Source: Thermosaccharophagus gerlachensis
GTDB taxonomy: Bacteria; Armatimonadota; Fervidibacteria; Fervidibacterales; Thermosaccharophagaceae
DNA: 64,000 nucleotides
NCBI GenBank assembly: GCA_041538025.1
Contig: JBGOEV010000007.1
Span: forward strand, 1-64,000
Direction: 5' to 3'
Shown: positions 8,157-20,667 of the stretch, one piece after another
Layout: every line of letters begins with the position of its first letter
Position numbering within the stretch: the stretch's first letter is position 1
Position numbers and translations under genes: made by a program
Notes under the pieces: model-generated
Told to the model about the DNA's origin: nothing
Databases searched by the model: none
Seen by the model: only the letters and a program-made list of their open reading frames with translations

Positions 8157-11100
8157 TTAACGAAGCAGAGTGAGAAGTTCCTGAGCTGCCTTTCTCACTC
8201 CAGCTGGGTCACTACCTGTCACCAAGATGACATCTTTCCCCAACGCAAACGGAGACCAGGAATATTCCAAGAGCCCCCTTCCCTTCCCTGGGAAATAGTC
8301 GTTTGCAACAAAGGGCAGGATACTTGCCCTCTGTAAAGCCTTAATAAGAGTGCTTGAGCTATCGGTTCCCACGAGGATGAGATCCTCCCCCACCTCAAAG
8401 GCATCTGGAAGAGTAGGTGGATAGCCGTTTTCCCCCGCCCATATTCGGAGCTTAACCCATGGCTTTCTCCTCCTTTCCCTTTCTTCCTCTGTTACCTCAA
8501 ACCATTTCTCCCCTCTTTTCTCAATTGCTGGGAAAACTTTCGGATATCTTCCCTTCCTCCAAACAAGGTGCTCATCTTCCACGAAAACCGAAATCCCCTT
8601 TGCCCTCAAACGCTCACAAAGCTCCTTTGCTATTTCCTTTTCCTCCTCGCTCGCCTTCTCTCCCACCACGATGATTATCTTCCTGCCGGATTTCAAGAGC
8701 GAGCGAATTGCCGACGCATCACATGTAAGGACATCGGGAATGATCTTCAGCTTAGAAGGGGGTGAAGTTGGAACACTTATTTCAACCACTTCCTTCTTCC
8801 CGCTAAAAAGCTCCTCCACGCTTATCCTCCATTTGCCAGGAGTTTCATTGGAGCCAATTGGTATGCTTTCCTTATAAACGCCTTTGGAATCGGTGGAGCG
8901 CCAAAGTTGTATTTGATCTCCCTGTGCATCTGTGATTGTTACCTTCAAGGGCAAAGCAGCAGATATCAGACGGTTCCCTTTTCCATAGCAATTAGCGGTC
9001 AATTCAAGAAACCTCCCCTGCTTTGCCACCATCTTTGCCCTCAGTCTAACTTGCTCAATTGGTTGGGGAAGAATGGCGATGATCTTCATTTCCGTAGGCT
9101 CAAAATCGAGTTTAAGCGATGCCCCGGGCTTTAAAGTGAGTCTCCTTGTCGTTGCCCAATCCCTTCCTTCCAAGATATAAACCGCTTCCCCGCTGCGAAG
9201 GGCATTAAACTTAACGGTAACCCCTTTTAACTCGTCCCAATCCGAAGCAGGATAGAGCTTTACCTTCCGACCTTTTATTTCCCTCTCCACTTCCTGAGGG
9301 GACGCTCTTTGAGCATCGTTGAGGAGAAGGTAGTATCTTCCTTCCCCACTTACCCATTTCCCCGGTATAATTCCCCTTTTGCTGACCTCTATCTCAAACT
9401 TCCCAAGAGTTTGAGCAAGCACGGTAGACAAAACATCGGCATATTCATCGAGCAGAGCATCGCTTACTGCCTGTCGCATTATCTTGCTTGCTTCGGTGTA
9501 ATTCTCTTTGCTCATAAGTTCATTGGCGGTCTTTTCCAGATCTTCTATCCGATGCACATACGAAGACATGTCTATTGGGATTCTACTAATTTGCAGTTCG
9601 GGAGGAGACCAACTCGTGGTTGTATCAGCGAACAGCTTCCCACCACTCCTTTGAAAATCCCGAATCCTATTCACAATTTCTTTAGGAAGAGGATGCTTAA
9701 TCCCTACAAGGAAAAGCGCTTTTCTCCCTTTCAAACCGTCCTCTTTTAACTCCCATTCGTGGATCAAATCAACCGTGTATCCAGCACGACGGATAGCGTG
9801 GTAGAGAGCAAAACACTCATAGGCATAATTCCTTGGGATGCGATAGATTTCGCTATTTGGGACTTCCCCTGCTTCCTTAAGACGCATAGCAGCCTCGGTG
9901 AATGAATAGAGAACCCCAATTGGATGGCGGGCAGGCAAGGTAGCGAGGATGAAATCGCCGAATTTCCTAATTCTTTCAAAAGACGGTTTGAGGTTTTTTG
10001 CGCTCTGAAAATTGAGATGCCAAAGCATTCCCACACCATCCATAACAGCATAATTTGTGACCATCTCGGCGAGTGAAACCTCATCTGGGCTATTTGGGGT
10101 GAAATAAGTCGTATTGGAGGCGAAATGAAAGCGTTTATCCCTTCTTCCAACTTTCTCAAGCGCGAAGTGCCATGATTGCTCGGCTACCCCTCGCCAAAAC
10201 ATGAAGGAATGAGTTGTTGGAATATCGTTTAGCCTTTGAAGGAATGGATTTGTCCCATCGTTTATCGCAAATGAGGCATAGATATCCTGTCCCCAAGGAA
10301 GTTCTGGGTCGACTTTCTTAACATGCTGTTTCGCTTCTTTGAAAAACTCACCCATAATGTTAGCCCGCCAATGCATCCATGAAAGCCATTCGTCCTGGGG
10401 AAGCTCGCGAGGATCGGAGGGCAGTGGGCGTTTTAAGACTTTTTCAGAAGCTAAACGAGTAAAGAAATCGGGGAACAAGGAAAAAGCCTGCCCAGAAAAA
10501 CGACCTTCCTTCACGATGCCATAATTTAAGCCTGGCTCATCCATCCCGCCAAGCGAAGCGACGGTGCTTATAAACCTCCTTGCCTGCTGAGCTCCCAACT
10601 CAGCCCTCTGCATCGCTACCTTCCTTATTTCAGGATCGAGGAATGAAGCCATAGATTCAAAGGGCTGATGGAGAACATATCCACTCCATAACCCCTGCCA
10701 AACAAAGCCCTTTAGCCCGTTAGAAATCAGCCTCTCCACTCCTCTCTCAAACATGGAAGGAGTTAAAGGATCGGGGATGAAGTTCCCTTCTCCATCCACC
10801 TTGGCGTAATTGTAAAGGTCAAGGTAAACCCAAGTTGCACCAATTTTTAAGTTCTCTTCAAGGGGAGCGGTTGAACCAATGAGGAAATGGGTGGGAGGCA
10901 AAATTGAGGAAATATGAAGTTCTTCTTTCCCCACTACTTTACCGTTTATTTGGGCAATCAGGTGATATCTCCCCGGTTTTAGGAAGTAGGCTGGCAGCTG
11001 CCAAACAACGGTTTCTCCTCCTTTCAAGCTCATCTTCTCTTTTAAGAGTTGATATGGGGCAGATGAAGTTTTTCCTGCTTGGGCGTAGATACACAGTTCT

Positions 11101-11306
11101 CCAGAAACATCCTTCGGAGAAAAAAGCCCAAAATAGATCTTCTCACTTTGCCAAAATGCCTTTCTCGGCTCGCATATGAACAGCTTAAGTTCGGGGTCGG
11201 AAAGAACTGGAGGGGAAACAATAAAGAAAAAAAGCAATGCAAAGCATTCTCCAGCCATTCTTCTTAAATTCTCGCCTTTTACCTTGTTGGATGCCTCCCT
11301 GCCCAC
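8157..11306 (-). CDS. Large secreted glycoside-hydrolase-like protein with GH42-type amidotransferase domain
   Basis: The predicted protein has 1049 residues. The GTG start at 11306 has GGGGGG nine bases upstream and gives an N-terminus with basic residues followed by a hydrophobic signal (ECFALLFFFIVSPPVLS); an ATG at 11258 is an alternative. After a beta domain, a TIM-barrel-like region contains GGMDEPGLNYG, whose Glu is a candidate catalytic acid. A following segment (ALYHAIRRAGYTVDLI..., KALFLVGIKHPLPKEI, FQRSGGKLFADTTTSW) resembles the beta-galactosidase trimerisation/amidotransferase-like domain of GH42 enzymes. The C-terminus has an Ig-like region and an alpha/beta domain. The exact glycosidase family and substrate are not recognisable. 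Confidence 0.65.
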   Translation of the reverse strand: MGREASNKVKGENLRRMAGECFALLFFFIVSPPVLSDPELKLFICEPRKAFWQSEKIYFGLFSPKDVSGELCIYAQAGKTSSAPYQLLKEKMSLKGGETVVWQLPAYFLKPGRYHLIAQINGKVVGKEELHISSILPPTHFLIGSTAPLEENLKIGATWVYLDLYNYAKVDGEGNFIPDPLTPSMFERGVERLISNGLKGFVWQGLWSGYVLHQPFESMASFLDPEIRKVAMQRAELGAQQARRFISTVASLGGMDEPGLNYGIVKEGRFSGQAFSLFPDFFTRLASEKVLKRPLPSDPRELPQDEWLSWMHWRANIMGEFFKEAKQHVKKVDPELPWGQDIYASFAINDGTNPFLQRLNDIPTTHSFMFWRGVAEQSWHFALEKVGRRDKRFHFASNTTYFTPNSPDEVSLAEMVTNYAVMDGVGMLWHLNFQSAKNLKPSFERIRKFGDFILATLPARHPIGVLYSFTEAAMRLKEAGEVPNSEIYRIPRNYAYECFALYHAIRRAGYTVDLIHEWELKEDGLKGRKALFLVGIKHPLPKEIVNRIRDFQRSGGKLFADTTTSWSPPELQISRIPIDMSSYVHRIEDLEKTANELMSKENYTEASKIMRQAVSDALLDEYADVLSTVLAQTLGKFEIEVSKRGIIPGKWVSGEGRYYLLLNDAQRASPQEVEREIKGRKVKLYPASDWDELKGVTVKFNALRSGEAVYILEGRDWATTRRLTLKPGASLKLDFEPTEMKIIAILPQPIEQVRLRAKMVAKQGRFLELTANCYGKGNRLISAALPLKVTITDAQGDQIQLWRSTDSKGVYKESIPIGSNETPGKWRISVEELFSGKKEVVEISVPTSPPSKLKIIPDVLTCDASAIRSLLKSGRKIIIVVGEKASEEEKEIAKELCERLRAKGISVFVEDEHLVWRKGRYPKVFPAIEKRGEKWFEVTEEERERRRKPWVKLRIWAGENGYPPTLPDAFEVGEDLILVGTDSSSTLIKALQRASILPFVANDYFPGKGRGLLEYSWSPFALGKDVILVTGSDPAGVRKAAQELLTLLR

Positions 11307-11358
11307 CCTCCTACACCCCCCTTACAAACCTGACTACAATGGTAAAAAGCAGTCTTTT

Positions 11359-12540
11359 TCACCATCTTAAGTTTATGAGATAAACCTGCCTTGTGCCCTC
11401 ATGAGTTGAATTGAAGACGATCATATCCCCATTGGGAGACCAACAGGGATGCAAATCGCATCTCCAGTATCCGGGGATTTGAGGGTTGTAAAACCTTGGA
11501 GGTTCATAGAAGTTCCCAAGAGATAAGACGGCATTCGTCTCCATATCCATCAAAAATAAGCTTTGATTCCCCAACGCATCCCGATACCTATCCATAACCA
11601 TCCATTTCCCATCAGGAGAAAACGTTCCATGCCCATCGTGGTCCAAAAGCCCTTTCCCAAGGACTTCGTAATCGCCTTTGCCATCCGTAAAAAGAATTGG
11701 GCACCACTTTTTGCCCTCATATCGCGCAGTTACCATCAGCTTATCAGCTGTGAGCCAATCAAAATGAGAGCCTGACCATTCCCAAGGAGAGGGGAAACAA
11801 GCTCGCAGTTCCTTCCCATCGGAACCAACCGTCATTGAAGCTGTGTGAAACCCTCCTCCTTTTCTCTGAACTCTCGCTAAAAAGAATATCCTTTTTCCGT
11901 CCTTGCTAAACAAGGTGTGCTCAAAACGCATTAAAGGTCGGGAATCAATATCTTCTGGCAAGCCGAGAAACTCCTTTACCTCATAAATTGAAAGAATTAG
12001 CTCAGATTTCCCGCTCTCTAAGTCTACTACGAAAAGACCATCATCCTCAGGATAAGGGTCATCCACCTTTGGGTCTTCTCCATCCCCATCATACCCATAA
12101 TCCGGTCTTGCAAGACGAAGCCGAGCATAGTTGATGCTCAAAGCCATTTTCTTCTCTGGGAAAACTGCACTAATTGGTCGGGGAATTATCTTTTCCTTCC
12201 CCGAAGCGATATCTTTGATAATTGAGACGAACTTCCCTTCCCTTGCATCGTTGAAGACGATTTTATTTTCGTCCAACCAATGCGCCATACATCCCTGCTG
12301 GAAATTCCATGCCCGAGTTTCAGCTATCGGGATAAACTCCCTCGTTTTCAAATCAATTAATCCAAGTGTTGCTACATCTTCTCTTGTAGGGAGACGATCT
12401 TGGACGGTTGTCTCCAAAATTGCTACATACTGTTGGGTTTTATTGAACGGGGATATCCCGTAATAAGTTGCGTGGAGATGTTCCTTCGTTTTATCCGTTA
12501 TTCTCGCCACAGTTATTTCTGGAAAAGCAACTGTCGGCAT
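11359..12540 (-). CDS. TolB-like beta-propeller, oligogalacturonate-lyase (PL22)-like
   Basis: A 393-residue protein built of propeller blades with TolB/WD40-like repeats (HDGHGTFSPDGKWMV, LHPCWSPNGDMIVF, HWLDENKIVFND). The closing segment STHEGTRQVYLINL and the conserved His residues in HDGHG and DLHP match PL22 oligogalacturonate lyases and their uncharacterised relatives. PL22 enzymes are cytoplasmic Mn-dependent lyases acting on pectin-derived disaccharides. No signal peptide is seen, consistent with a cytoplasmic place. Pectin as substrate is only a family-based guess. The ATG at 12540 has AAGGGG eight bases upstream and is preferred over a TTG at 12546. Confidence 0.65.
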   Translation of the reverse strand: MPTVAFPEITVARITDKTKEHLHATYYGISPFNKTQQYVAILETTVQDRLPTREDVATLGLIDLKTREFIPIAETRAWNFQQGCMAHWLDENKIVFNDAREGKFVSIIKDIASGKEKIIPRPISAVFPEKKMALSINYARLRLARPDYGYDGDGEDPKVDDPYPEDDGLFVVDLESGKSELILSIYEVKEFLGLPEDIDSRPLMRFEHTLFSKDGKRIFFLARVQRKGGGFHTASMTVGSDGKELRACFPSPWEWSGSHFDWLTADKLMVTARYEGKKWCPILFTDGKGDYEVLGKGLLDHDGHGTFSPDGKWMVMDRYRDALGNQSLFLMDMETNAVLSLGNFYEPPRFYNPQIPGYWRCDLHPCWSPNGDMIVFNSTHEGTRQVYLINLRW

Positions 12541-12563
12541 TCCCAATACCCCTTCTAAGCTGG

Positions 12564-13316
12564 CTATTTAACTGCAAAAATCTCCCTCAGACCTTTCACC
12601 ACCTGATAATATCTCTCCACTTCCTCCTCTCCTAACACCCCTTGCAAGATCAAAATCTCGTCAAAGTATACTGCTTCTCCGTAGGGTGCGAGGGAGAGTG
12701 AGTTTATGTTATCTTCCTCCCTTAAACCACGAGTTAAGATCCATTTTCCCACCTTTTTCCCATCCTGATAAAGAGTTATCTCCCTACCACAGGAGAAAGA
12801 AACAATCGTGTTATGCCAAACCCCTCCCCTTAAATCCATCGTCTTCATTACATCAAAGTCGTATATCCCGTTGATGTTTTTGACACCCGGAAAATGGTAA
12901 ACTTGGAAAACGGCAGCTGGCTTGGCGAGCGCACACCAAGTATCATTGCCTCCTCCTCTGACAAAACAAGAGATAAAACCTTTGCCATTGAGTGAGAAAA
13001 TAACGAAAATATGACCTACCTTATGGTCCTCTTTTAGTGCCCACCAAAGCGAAATCGTCAATAGTTTGTGAGGAGAAAGGAAAGGAGAACGCAAGACGAA
13101 ACTTCTCCTATTTTGACTAAGACATCCTTTCCCAATGAAGCCTTCCGATGATAAAAAAGGAAGATGCTCATCCATTCTTACAAGGTTTATCTTCGCTTTT
13201 CCATCCTCGCTTTCAAAGTCGTTATAATAAATGACTGCTTTCTCCCTCCCTTCTGGGAAGATGCCAGAGAAAAGTATAGGGGCAAAAAGAAAGCCAAAAA
13301 CTAGAATCCTTTCCAT
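12564..13316 (-). CDS. Secreted LamG / concanavalin-A-like protein
   Basis: About 250 residues with an N-terminal signal (MERILVFGFLFAPILFSGIF) followed by a LamG/concanavalin-like jelly roll. The pattern includes YYNDFESEDGKAKIN, SPHKLLTISLWW, GVWHNTIVSFSCGREITLYQDGKKV and the terminal YFDEILILQGVLGEEEVERYY, which is very typical of LamG-type domains with the last strand preceding a helix. These domains usually bind carbohydrate rather than cleave it. Start chosen at 13316, with AGGTG six bases upstream. It is 15 bp downstream of the CBM9-DUF6067 gene and 23 bp upstream of the propeller gene, so the three are almost certainly co-transcribed. Confidence 0.7.
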   Translation of the reverse strand: MERILVFGFLFAPILFSGIFPEGREKAVIYYNDFESEDGKAKINLVRMDEHLPFLSSEGFIGKGCLSQNRRSFVLRSPFLSPHKLLTISLWWALKEDHKVGHIFVIFSLNGKGFISCFVRGGGNDTWCALAKPAAVFQVYHFPGVKNINGIYDFDVMKTMDLRGGVWHNTIVSFSCGREITLYQDGKKVGKWILTRGLREEDNINSLSLAPYGEAVYFDEILILQGVLGEEEVERYYQVVKGLREIFAVK

Positions 13317-13331
13317 GCTTATCACCTACTC

Positions 13332-16300
13332 TTACTCACTTGGAAGGAGACGAAAGACCTTTAAATCGTGTTTTTTCAGGATGAACCTTATAGTATTGTT
13401 CACCACTTTCAACTCCTCACCAGTATCAATGTCAATGACTTTATAGCTCTTAAATCCGAGTATATCGGGCTTTATATGAACAATTGCTTCCTCATCCTTG
13501 GACGAATAGGAAGTTATTGCATAAAGTGCCTCCTTGCCAGGAAGGGAGTAGGTGATGCCGGGCAAGTCTGGATTCTCTGCATATATTGGTTGCTCCCTTT
13601 CATCCCAGTATCTGTAAGCCACCATTCCCTTTTCTTCAGCAAGTTTTAGGAATGGTTCTCTGTATTTTTGCCAAAGCTTGCCAAGCTCTGGCACCCATGT
13701 TGCCACAGGACCTAACAAGTCATGGACGAGGGTGACAGCAATATAGGTCTTCTGAATCCAAGGGTCATTTGCCTGTGGACCATGGTCACTTAGAAGCACT
13801 GGCCAAGTGCCGGCTAATTCGCCCGTGGAAACGAGAAGAATGTATTTTCTTGGGAATCTATTGTGCACATCCCCTTCCGAGTAGCGCCACTCCCAGTCGT
13901 ATTGAACGGTGGCGAAGGAATAAAGAGGAAGGATTTGCGTGCTCGTGTTATGGACCATAACAATCGGTTCCATTCCTCTTTCGTTCATGAAGGTAAATAT
14001 TCGCTTCTGGAACTCCCTCAATTGCCAAACGCCTGTTGAGGGCATAATCGTGCCATCTTCTTTCTCGTAAGCACCTGTCATCATCGTGTTAAAGCTGGGG
14101 ATGAAGAAGTAATTATCGTGGTAAACCCCCTTATTGTTGGCTATTTCAAACGATTTGCCAAACCAGTATAGGGCATAGTCAATATACGATTCAGAGGGAA
14201 CAATTTGAATCTCATAAATTGCATTTTGACCGCGGTATGGATTGTAATTGTTGAGGCACCATTCATCCATAAAAGTTTGGAATTCCTCACAAGCTGCATA
14301 GGAGGCACGATTATAGTAAAAAACCATGGTTGTCTTGTATCTTGAGCGAAGATTATAGCGGACATGAGCAATAAAACTATTGGTTCTTCCATAAGGCTCA
14401 AAATATTTCTTCCCCCTTTGGATTACTTCCTCAATCTCATGGTCGGAAAGCTTCCTTTTGTTTCCTTCAGCAAGCATCTTCCAAAGATACATATCTTTTC
14501 CTGCTGGATAGACTGAGCCACAATCGCCAAGGGCAAACCAGTTTATATCGGTGCCCAAAAGGGAGAATCTCTCCTTAAACCATCTGTAACGCCAACCAGC
14601 AAGTCTTGGCTTGACGGGAGCTGCCAATATGCCGAATGTGATTGTTCTGGGCTTGTCTATCACGATTGGCTTATTTATCAGGTTGACTTGCAATTTTAGG
14701 ACATTCCCTTCCCTTACAAGCTGAAGATTCGGCTTTTGCGGATCCCAACTCCAACCTTTGTCGTTCTCAGCAAACCAGCAGATCCCCCTTGTCGGATTGC
14801 CAAGGAAAATGTAAGTGCAGAAATTAGGTGGAAAGGTAGATGTCATAAGCTTAGTTGCGTCCCAAACAACACCCTGCCCTTCAGGAACATAATCGGTCAA
14901 GATGACGCTCCTTATCCCATCTGCCATCGCATGCATCATCCTTGCCATGTTATCCTTTAGAGGGATCTCCAAGATGAGCGAATCTACCCTCTTAGCAGTT
15001 GGCAAAAGCGTTAAATCAACCCTTAAAGTGCCATCGTAATCAAGAGTGGATTTAGATTCGGCTTTCAAATCGCCGAGGGAAAAACTTGCCCGCATTATCG
15101 CCCTGTCATCTGCTTTTTCTTTGAATGAAAGCTTCCCCTTAGTGGTGAAAAATTCCTTTCCCTCAACCACTGCTCGGTAGATCATGGGGGACGCAAGGAG
15201 CTCCTTCTTGATCCTCAGCTCCTGATCTTCCGTTTTTACCGAGGAAAGAAGCCCCCAATCGTTTGCCTCGTATTCCTTCATTACGGTGAAAAGTTTCCTG
15301 CCTTGAACCTTTATTGGGGTAAAAGGGGGATAAACTTTCCTGCTCTTCCCAAAATTCTTGTGCTCCCATTCAGGGAAAACTTTCCTCTCAAATCTTTTGA
15401 TGATTTCGCCTGAAGGAATGTTTTCTCCTTCAGCTTTAGCGGATATTATGTATTTGCCAGAAAGAGGAGGAAGGTCAAAAACTTTTTCACATTTTCCACC
15501 TTTAAACTCCTCGCTGTTTATCCTCACCTCTTTGACGATTTTCCCGTTCGGTTTATCCTCCCTTACTTGAAAGCGCAAAGCCTTCAATTTGGCTCCCTCG
15601 GGCAGGGCAGTTATGTCAGCAAGGATGCGCATTTTGTTCAAGTAAGGGTAGTAGGAAAAGAGGAAGTCTATGGGAGGTTTGGCTCTCTCTGGAGTAGTTA
15701 TCCACTTCACCTCACTGCTTGCCCTTTTCCAACGGTAACTCCTTGAGTAGTAAATCACTTTTTCATCAGGCGAAGAAACATACACGTTGAGTTGGAACTT
15801 TTCTGACACTGTGTCCTTGAGGGCGATTCCGAAGCTTTTGCTCGTGTGCGGGGCTAAGCTTACTCTTTCCTCCTTAACATCCTCTTGAGAGTCCCTTTTT
15901 ACGGAAATTTTTATCCTTACATCCAAAGATTTGTGGGTAGGATTAAGCACATCCAGCGAACAATTGATCTCGCCAAATATTGGGTCAGTCCTATGGCTGA
16001 ATTTCGTGACGAGGCAATCATCTCTGCTAAATTTGAAGAGGATATCCCTTTGGGGATTATAACCGTTGTTTCCCAAACAAGACCACGCCCAAGGTTGCTT
16101 GAAATCCCGGCAAAGGTTAATTGCCCATATTCCTTCACTTGCTTTTCTATTTTTAGCGATGCTCTCAATGGGGATCTCAATTTCACAGTGCCAGAAGCCG
16201 TTATGAAATCCATTGGCAATTTTGAAATTTCCTCTCCATCCATAGTAAGCTTGAGTAGGGACTTCCCCTCTTGGATGAGCAAGATAATAGGCATACCCAA

Positions 16301-16736
16301 GAGAATTGCAAAGCATCTGATAAACAATTCCGTTTTCCTCTTGTGGGTTAGGGTCAATCCAGACTTCAACAGCATCGTCAAAAACGATTTTCTCTATATT
16401 CCCTTTCACCTGAGCAAGTATTTTTCCTTCTTTGGGCAGTTCTGAGACAATAGCACAGTAGATTTTATCTTCGGTTGCCCCCACATAACCTATTGCCCTT
16501 CTCGGCTCAAGAACACCATTGAAGGAAAATCCATCAAACCTCACCGAAAAGTGCCATTCACTATCATCAACATAGCCGTCTATTTTAGGAGGTTGAGGTG
16601 CAAGTGGAAGACAGTAAAAATCACCAGCGAAGAGTGATCTGCAAGCCAAAAGGAGGCATAGGAAGCCAAACAGCCTTACCAGTGTTTCCCTTGCTGTGGA
16701 TAAGCCCCATGCCCCTTCGCCAAAGAAACTACACAT
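13332..16736 (-). CDS. Secreted CBM9-like plus DUF6067-like protein (glycoside hydrolase candidate)
   Basis: A 1134-residue protein with a signal peptide (LVRLFGFLCLLLACRSLFA, about residues 19-37). The next 200 residues match a CBM9-type fold: PKIDGYVDDSEW at the start, a DDAVEVWIDPN strand and WHCEIEIPIESI. The central and C-terminal part resembles DUF6067, a family of large putative glycosidases. Visible traits are RGICWFAENDKGWSWD, the segment around GVYHDNYFFIP, and PIVMVHNTSTQILPLYSF. A GGGGG tract lies seven bases before the ATG. It is the first gene of the secreted operon, behind the promoter at 16794-16822. The substrate cannot be told from sequence. The DUF6067 assignment is from memory of the family pattern. 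Confidence 0.7.
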   Translation of the reverse strand: MCSFFGEGAWGLSTARETLVRLFGFLCLLLACRSLFAGDFYCLPLAPQPPKIDGYVDDSEWHFSVRFDGFSFNGVLEPRRAIGYVGATEDKIYCAIVSELPKEGKILAQVKGNIEKIVFDDAVEVWIDPNPQEENGIVYQMLCNSLGYAYYLAHPRGEVPTQAYYGWRGNFKIANGFHNGFWHCEIEIPIESIAKNRKASEGIWAINLCRDFKQPWAWSCLGNNGYNPQRDILFKFSRDDCLVTKFSHRTDPIFGEINCSLDVLNPTHKSLDVRIKISVKRDSQEDVKEERVSLAPHTSKSFGIALKDTVSEKFQLNVYVSSPDEKVIYYSRSYRWKRASSEVKWITTPERAKPPIDFLFSYYPYLNKMRILADITALPEGAKLKALRFQVREDKPNGKIVKEVRINSEEFKGGKCEKVFDLPPLSGKYIISAKAEGENIPSGEIIKRFERKVFPEWEHKNFGKSRKVYPPFTPIKVQGRKLFTVMKEYEANDWGLLSSVKTEDQELRIKKELLASPMIYRAVVEGKEFFTTKGKLSFKEKADDRAIMRASFSLGDLKAESKSTLDYDGTLRVDLTLLPTAKRVDSLILEIPLKDNMARMMHAMADGIRSVILTDYVPEGQGVVWDATKLMTSTFPPNFCTYIFLGNPTRGICWFAENDKGWSWDPQKPNLQLVREGNVLKLQVNLINKPIVIDKPRTITFGILAAPVKPRLAGWRYRWFKERFSLLGTDINWFALGDCGSVYPAGKDMYLWKMLAEGNKRKLSDHEIEEVIQRGKKYFEPYGRTNSFIAHVRYNLRSRYKTTMVFYYNRASYAACEEFQTFMDEWCLNNYNPYRGQNAIYEIQIVPSESYIDYALYWFGKSFEIANNKGVYHDNYFFIPSFNTMMTGAYEKEDGTIMPSTGVWQLREFQKRIFTFMNERGMEPIVMVHNTSTQILPLYSFATVQYDWEWRYSEGDVHNRFPRKYILLVSTGELAGTWPVLLSDHGPQANDPWIQKTYIAVTLVHDLLGPVATWVPELGKLWQKYREPFLKLAEEKGMVAYRYWDEREQPIYAENPDLPGITYSLPGKEALYAITSYSSKDEEAIVHIKPDILGFKSYKVIDIDTGEELKVVNNTIRFILKKHDLKVFRLLPSE

Positions 16737-16793
16737 GCAAGATCCCCCTTACACCTTTCGTTTGCATCCTACCACTGCCACATCCACCATACA

Positions 16794-16822
16794 ATTATAA
16801 CACGGTATTGGGAGAGGCGCAA
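16794..16822 (-). promoter_or_regulatory. Sigma-70-like promoter of the secreted-protein operon
   Basis: On the minus strand, TTGCGC (16817-16822) and a perfect TATAAT (16794-16799) are separated by exactly 17 nt. The predicted start point lies about 50 bases ahead of the CBM9-DUF6067 start codon. It is the only good promoter seen ahead of the run of genes down to 2570. Confidence 0.6.
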
Positions 16823-17052
16823 CGGTCTAAAAGGGGTGCCGAGGAAAATAAGAAAGGGGTGAAGAGGTATCACAAAGGTCACTGAGGGGGGTATCCACTT
16901 CGACACATCTAAAAATGTCATCAGAGGCTTTTTAGGGATGCAGGGGATAGCTTCAGGGGTTCAACTAACAAGCAAACACTTTTTGGTTTTTGCGCTGTTA
17001 CGCAAACAATTGTAGCAGCAGTAGAGACAGTGGGAGGAATTACAGAAGAAGT

Positions 17053-17053
<1 letters not shown>
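16823..17053. other. Spacer after the 23S gene, no 5S found
   Basis: This is where a 5S gene would be expected in a standard operon, but neither strand shows a 5S-like sequence. An inverted repeat (CTAAAAA, 16909-16915; TTTTTAG, 16929-16935) and a small TTTGCG/CGCAAA hairpin near 16990-17010 are present. Neither is followed by a clear T tract on the minus strand, so no terminator is called. Confidence 0.45.
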
Positions 17054-20211
<3,158 letters not shown>

Positions 20212-20314
20212 TATATTATCGCACTTGTTTCCTCCCACCGCTCTACTTCTGCGCATCAGCAGCCTCATCAGCTACCGATGCCAGACATCTATTTAGTTTT
20301 GAGTAAATTGTGGT

Positions 20315-20390
20315 TGGTGGACCTGAGCGGACTTGAACCGCTGCCCTCCTGCGTGCAAAGCAGGCGCTCTCCCAACTGAGCTACAGGCCC
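20315..20390 (-). tRNA. tRNA-Ala (anticodon TGC)
   Basis: The minus strand folds into a full cloverleaf. The acceptor GGGCCTG pairs with CAGGTCC, with one G-T pair. The anticodon stem is CCTGC/GCAGG with loop TTTGCAC, and the T loop is TTCAAGT. Discriminator A is followed by an encoded CCA (20315-20317). It lies between 23S and tRNA-Ile in the rRNA operon spacer. Confidence 0.96.
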
Positions 20391-20408
20391 ATCTACCTTC
20401 GCTGAAAT

Positions 20409-20502
20409 GGGGTGAGCCATTGCTTCGTTTGTTGGTTCAACTTCTGCTGTAATTGGTGGAGTTCCAACGTTTCCCACCATTTGCTGCGACTTGGCTCACC
20501 CC
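20409..20502. repeat. Inverted repeat between tRNA-Ala and tRNA-Ile
   Basis: GGGGTGAGCCA (20409-20419) is an exact inverse complement of TGGCTCACCCC (20492-20502), giving an 11-bp stem around 72 nt. It would fold in the spacer transcript and could help separate the two tRNAs. No gene is supported in the spacer. Confidence 0.5.
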
Positions 20503-20528
20503 AAAAATTTTCACCTCTACTTACCATG

Positions 20529-20602
20529 TGGGCCTGCGTGGACTCGAACCACGGACCTCGCCCTTATCAGGGGCGCGCTCTAACCACCTGAGCTACAGGC
20601 CC
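20529..20602 (-). tRNA. tRNA-Ile (anticodon GAT)
   Basis: The minus strand forms a 74-nt cloverleaf. The acceptor is GGGCCTG/CAGGCCC, the anticodon stem CGCCC/GGGCG with loop CTGATAA, and the T arm CGTGG-TTCGAGT-CCACG. The discriminator is A, but the next bases are CAT, so CCA is not encoded, unlike the neighbouring tRNA-Ala. It is the first gene after 16S. Confidence 0.96.
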
Positions 20603-20667
20603 AGATGTAAAACGCCCCTCATATTACACAAAAATTCGTGGAGAGGAGGCAGAAGGGGAAAGCTGTT

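Noticed and set aside
16909..16935. CTAAAAA/TTTTTAG inverted repeat as an rRNA terminator
   Set aside because: The stem is AT-rich, the loop is 13 nt, and no T tract follows on the minus strand.
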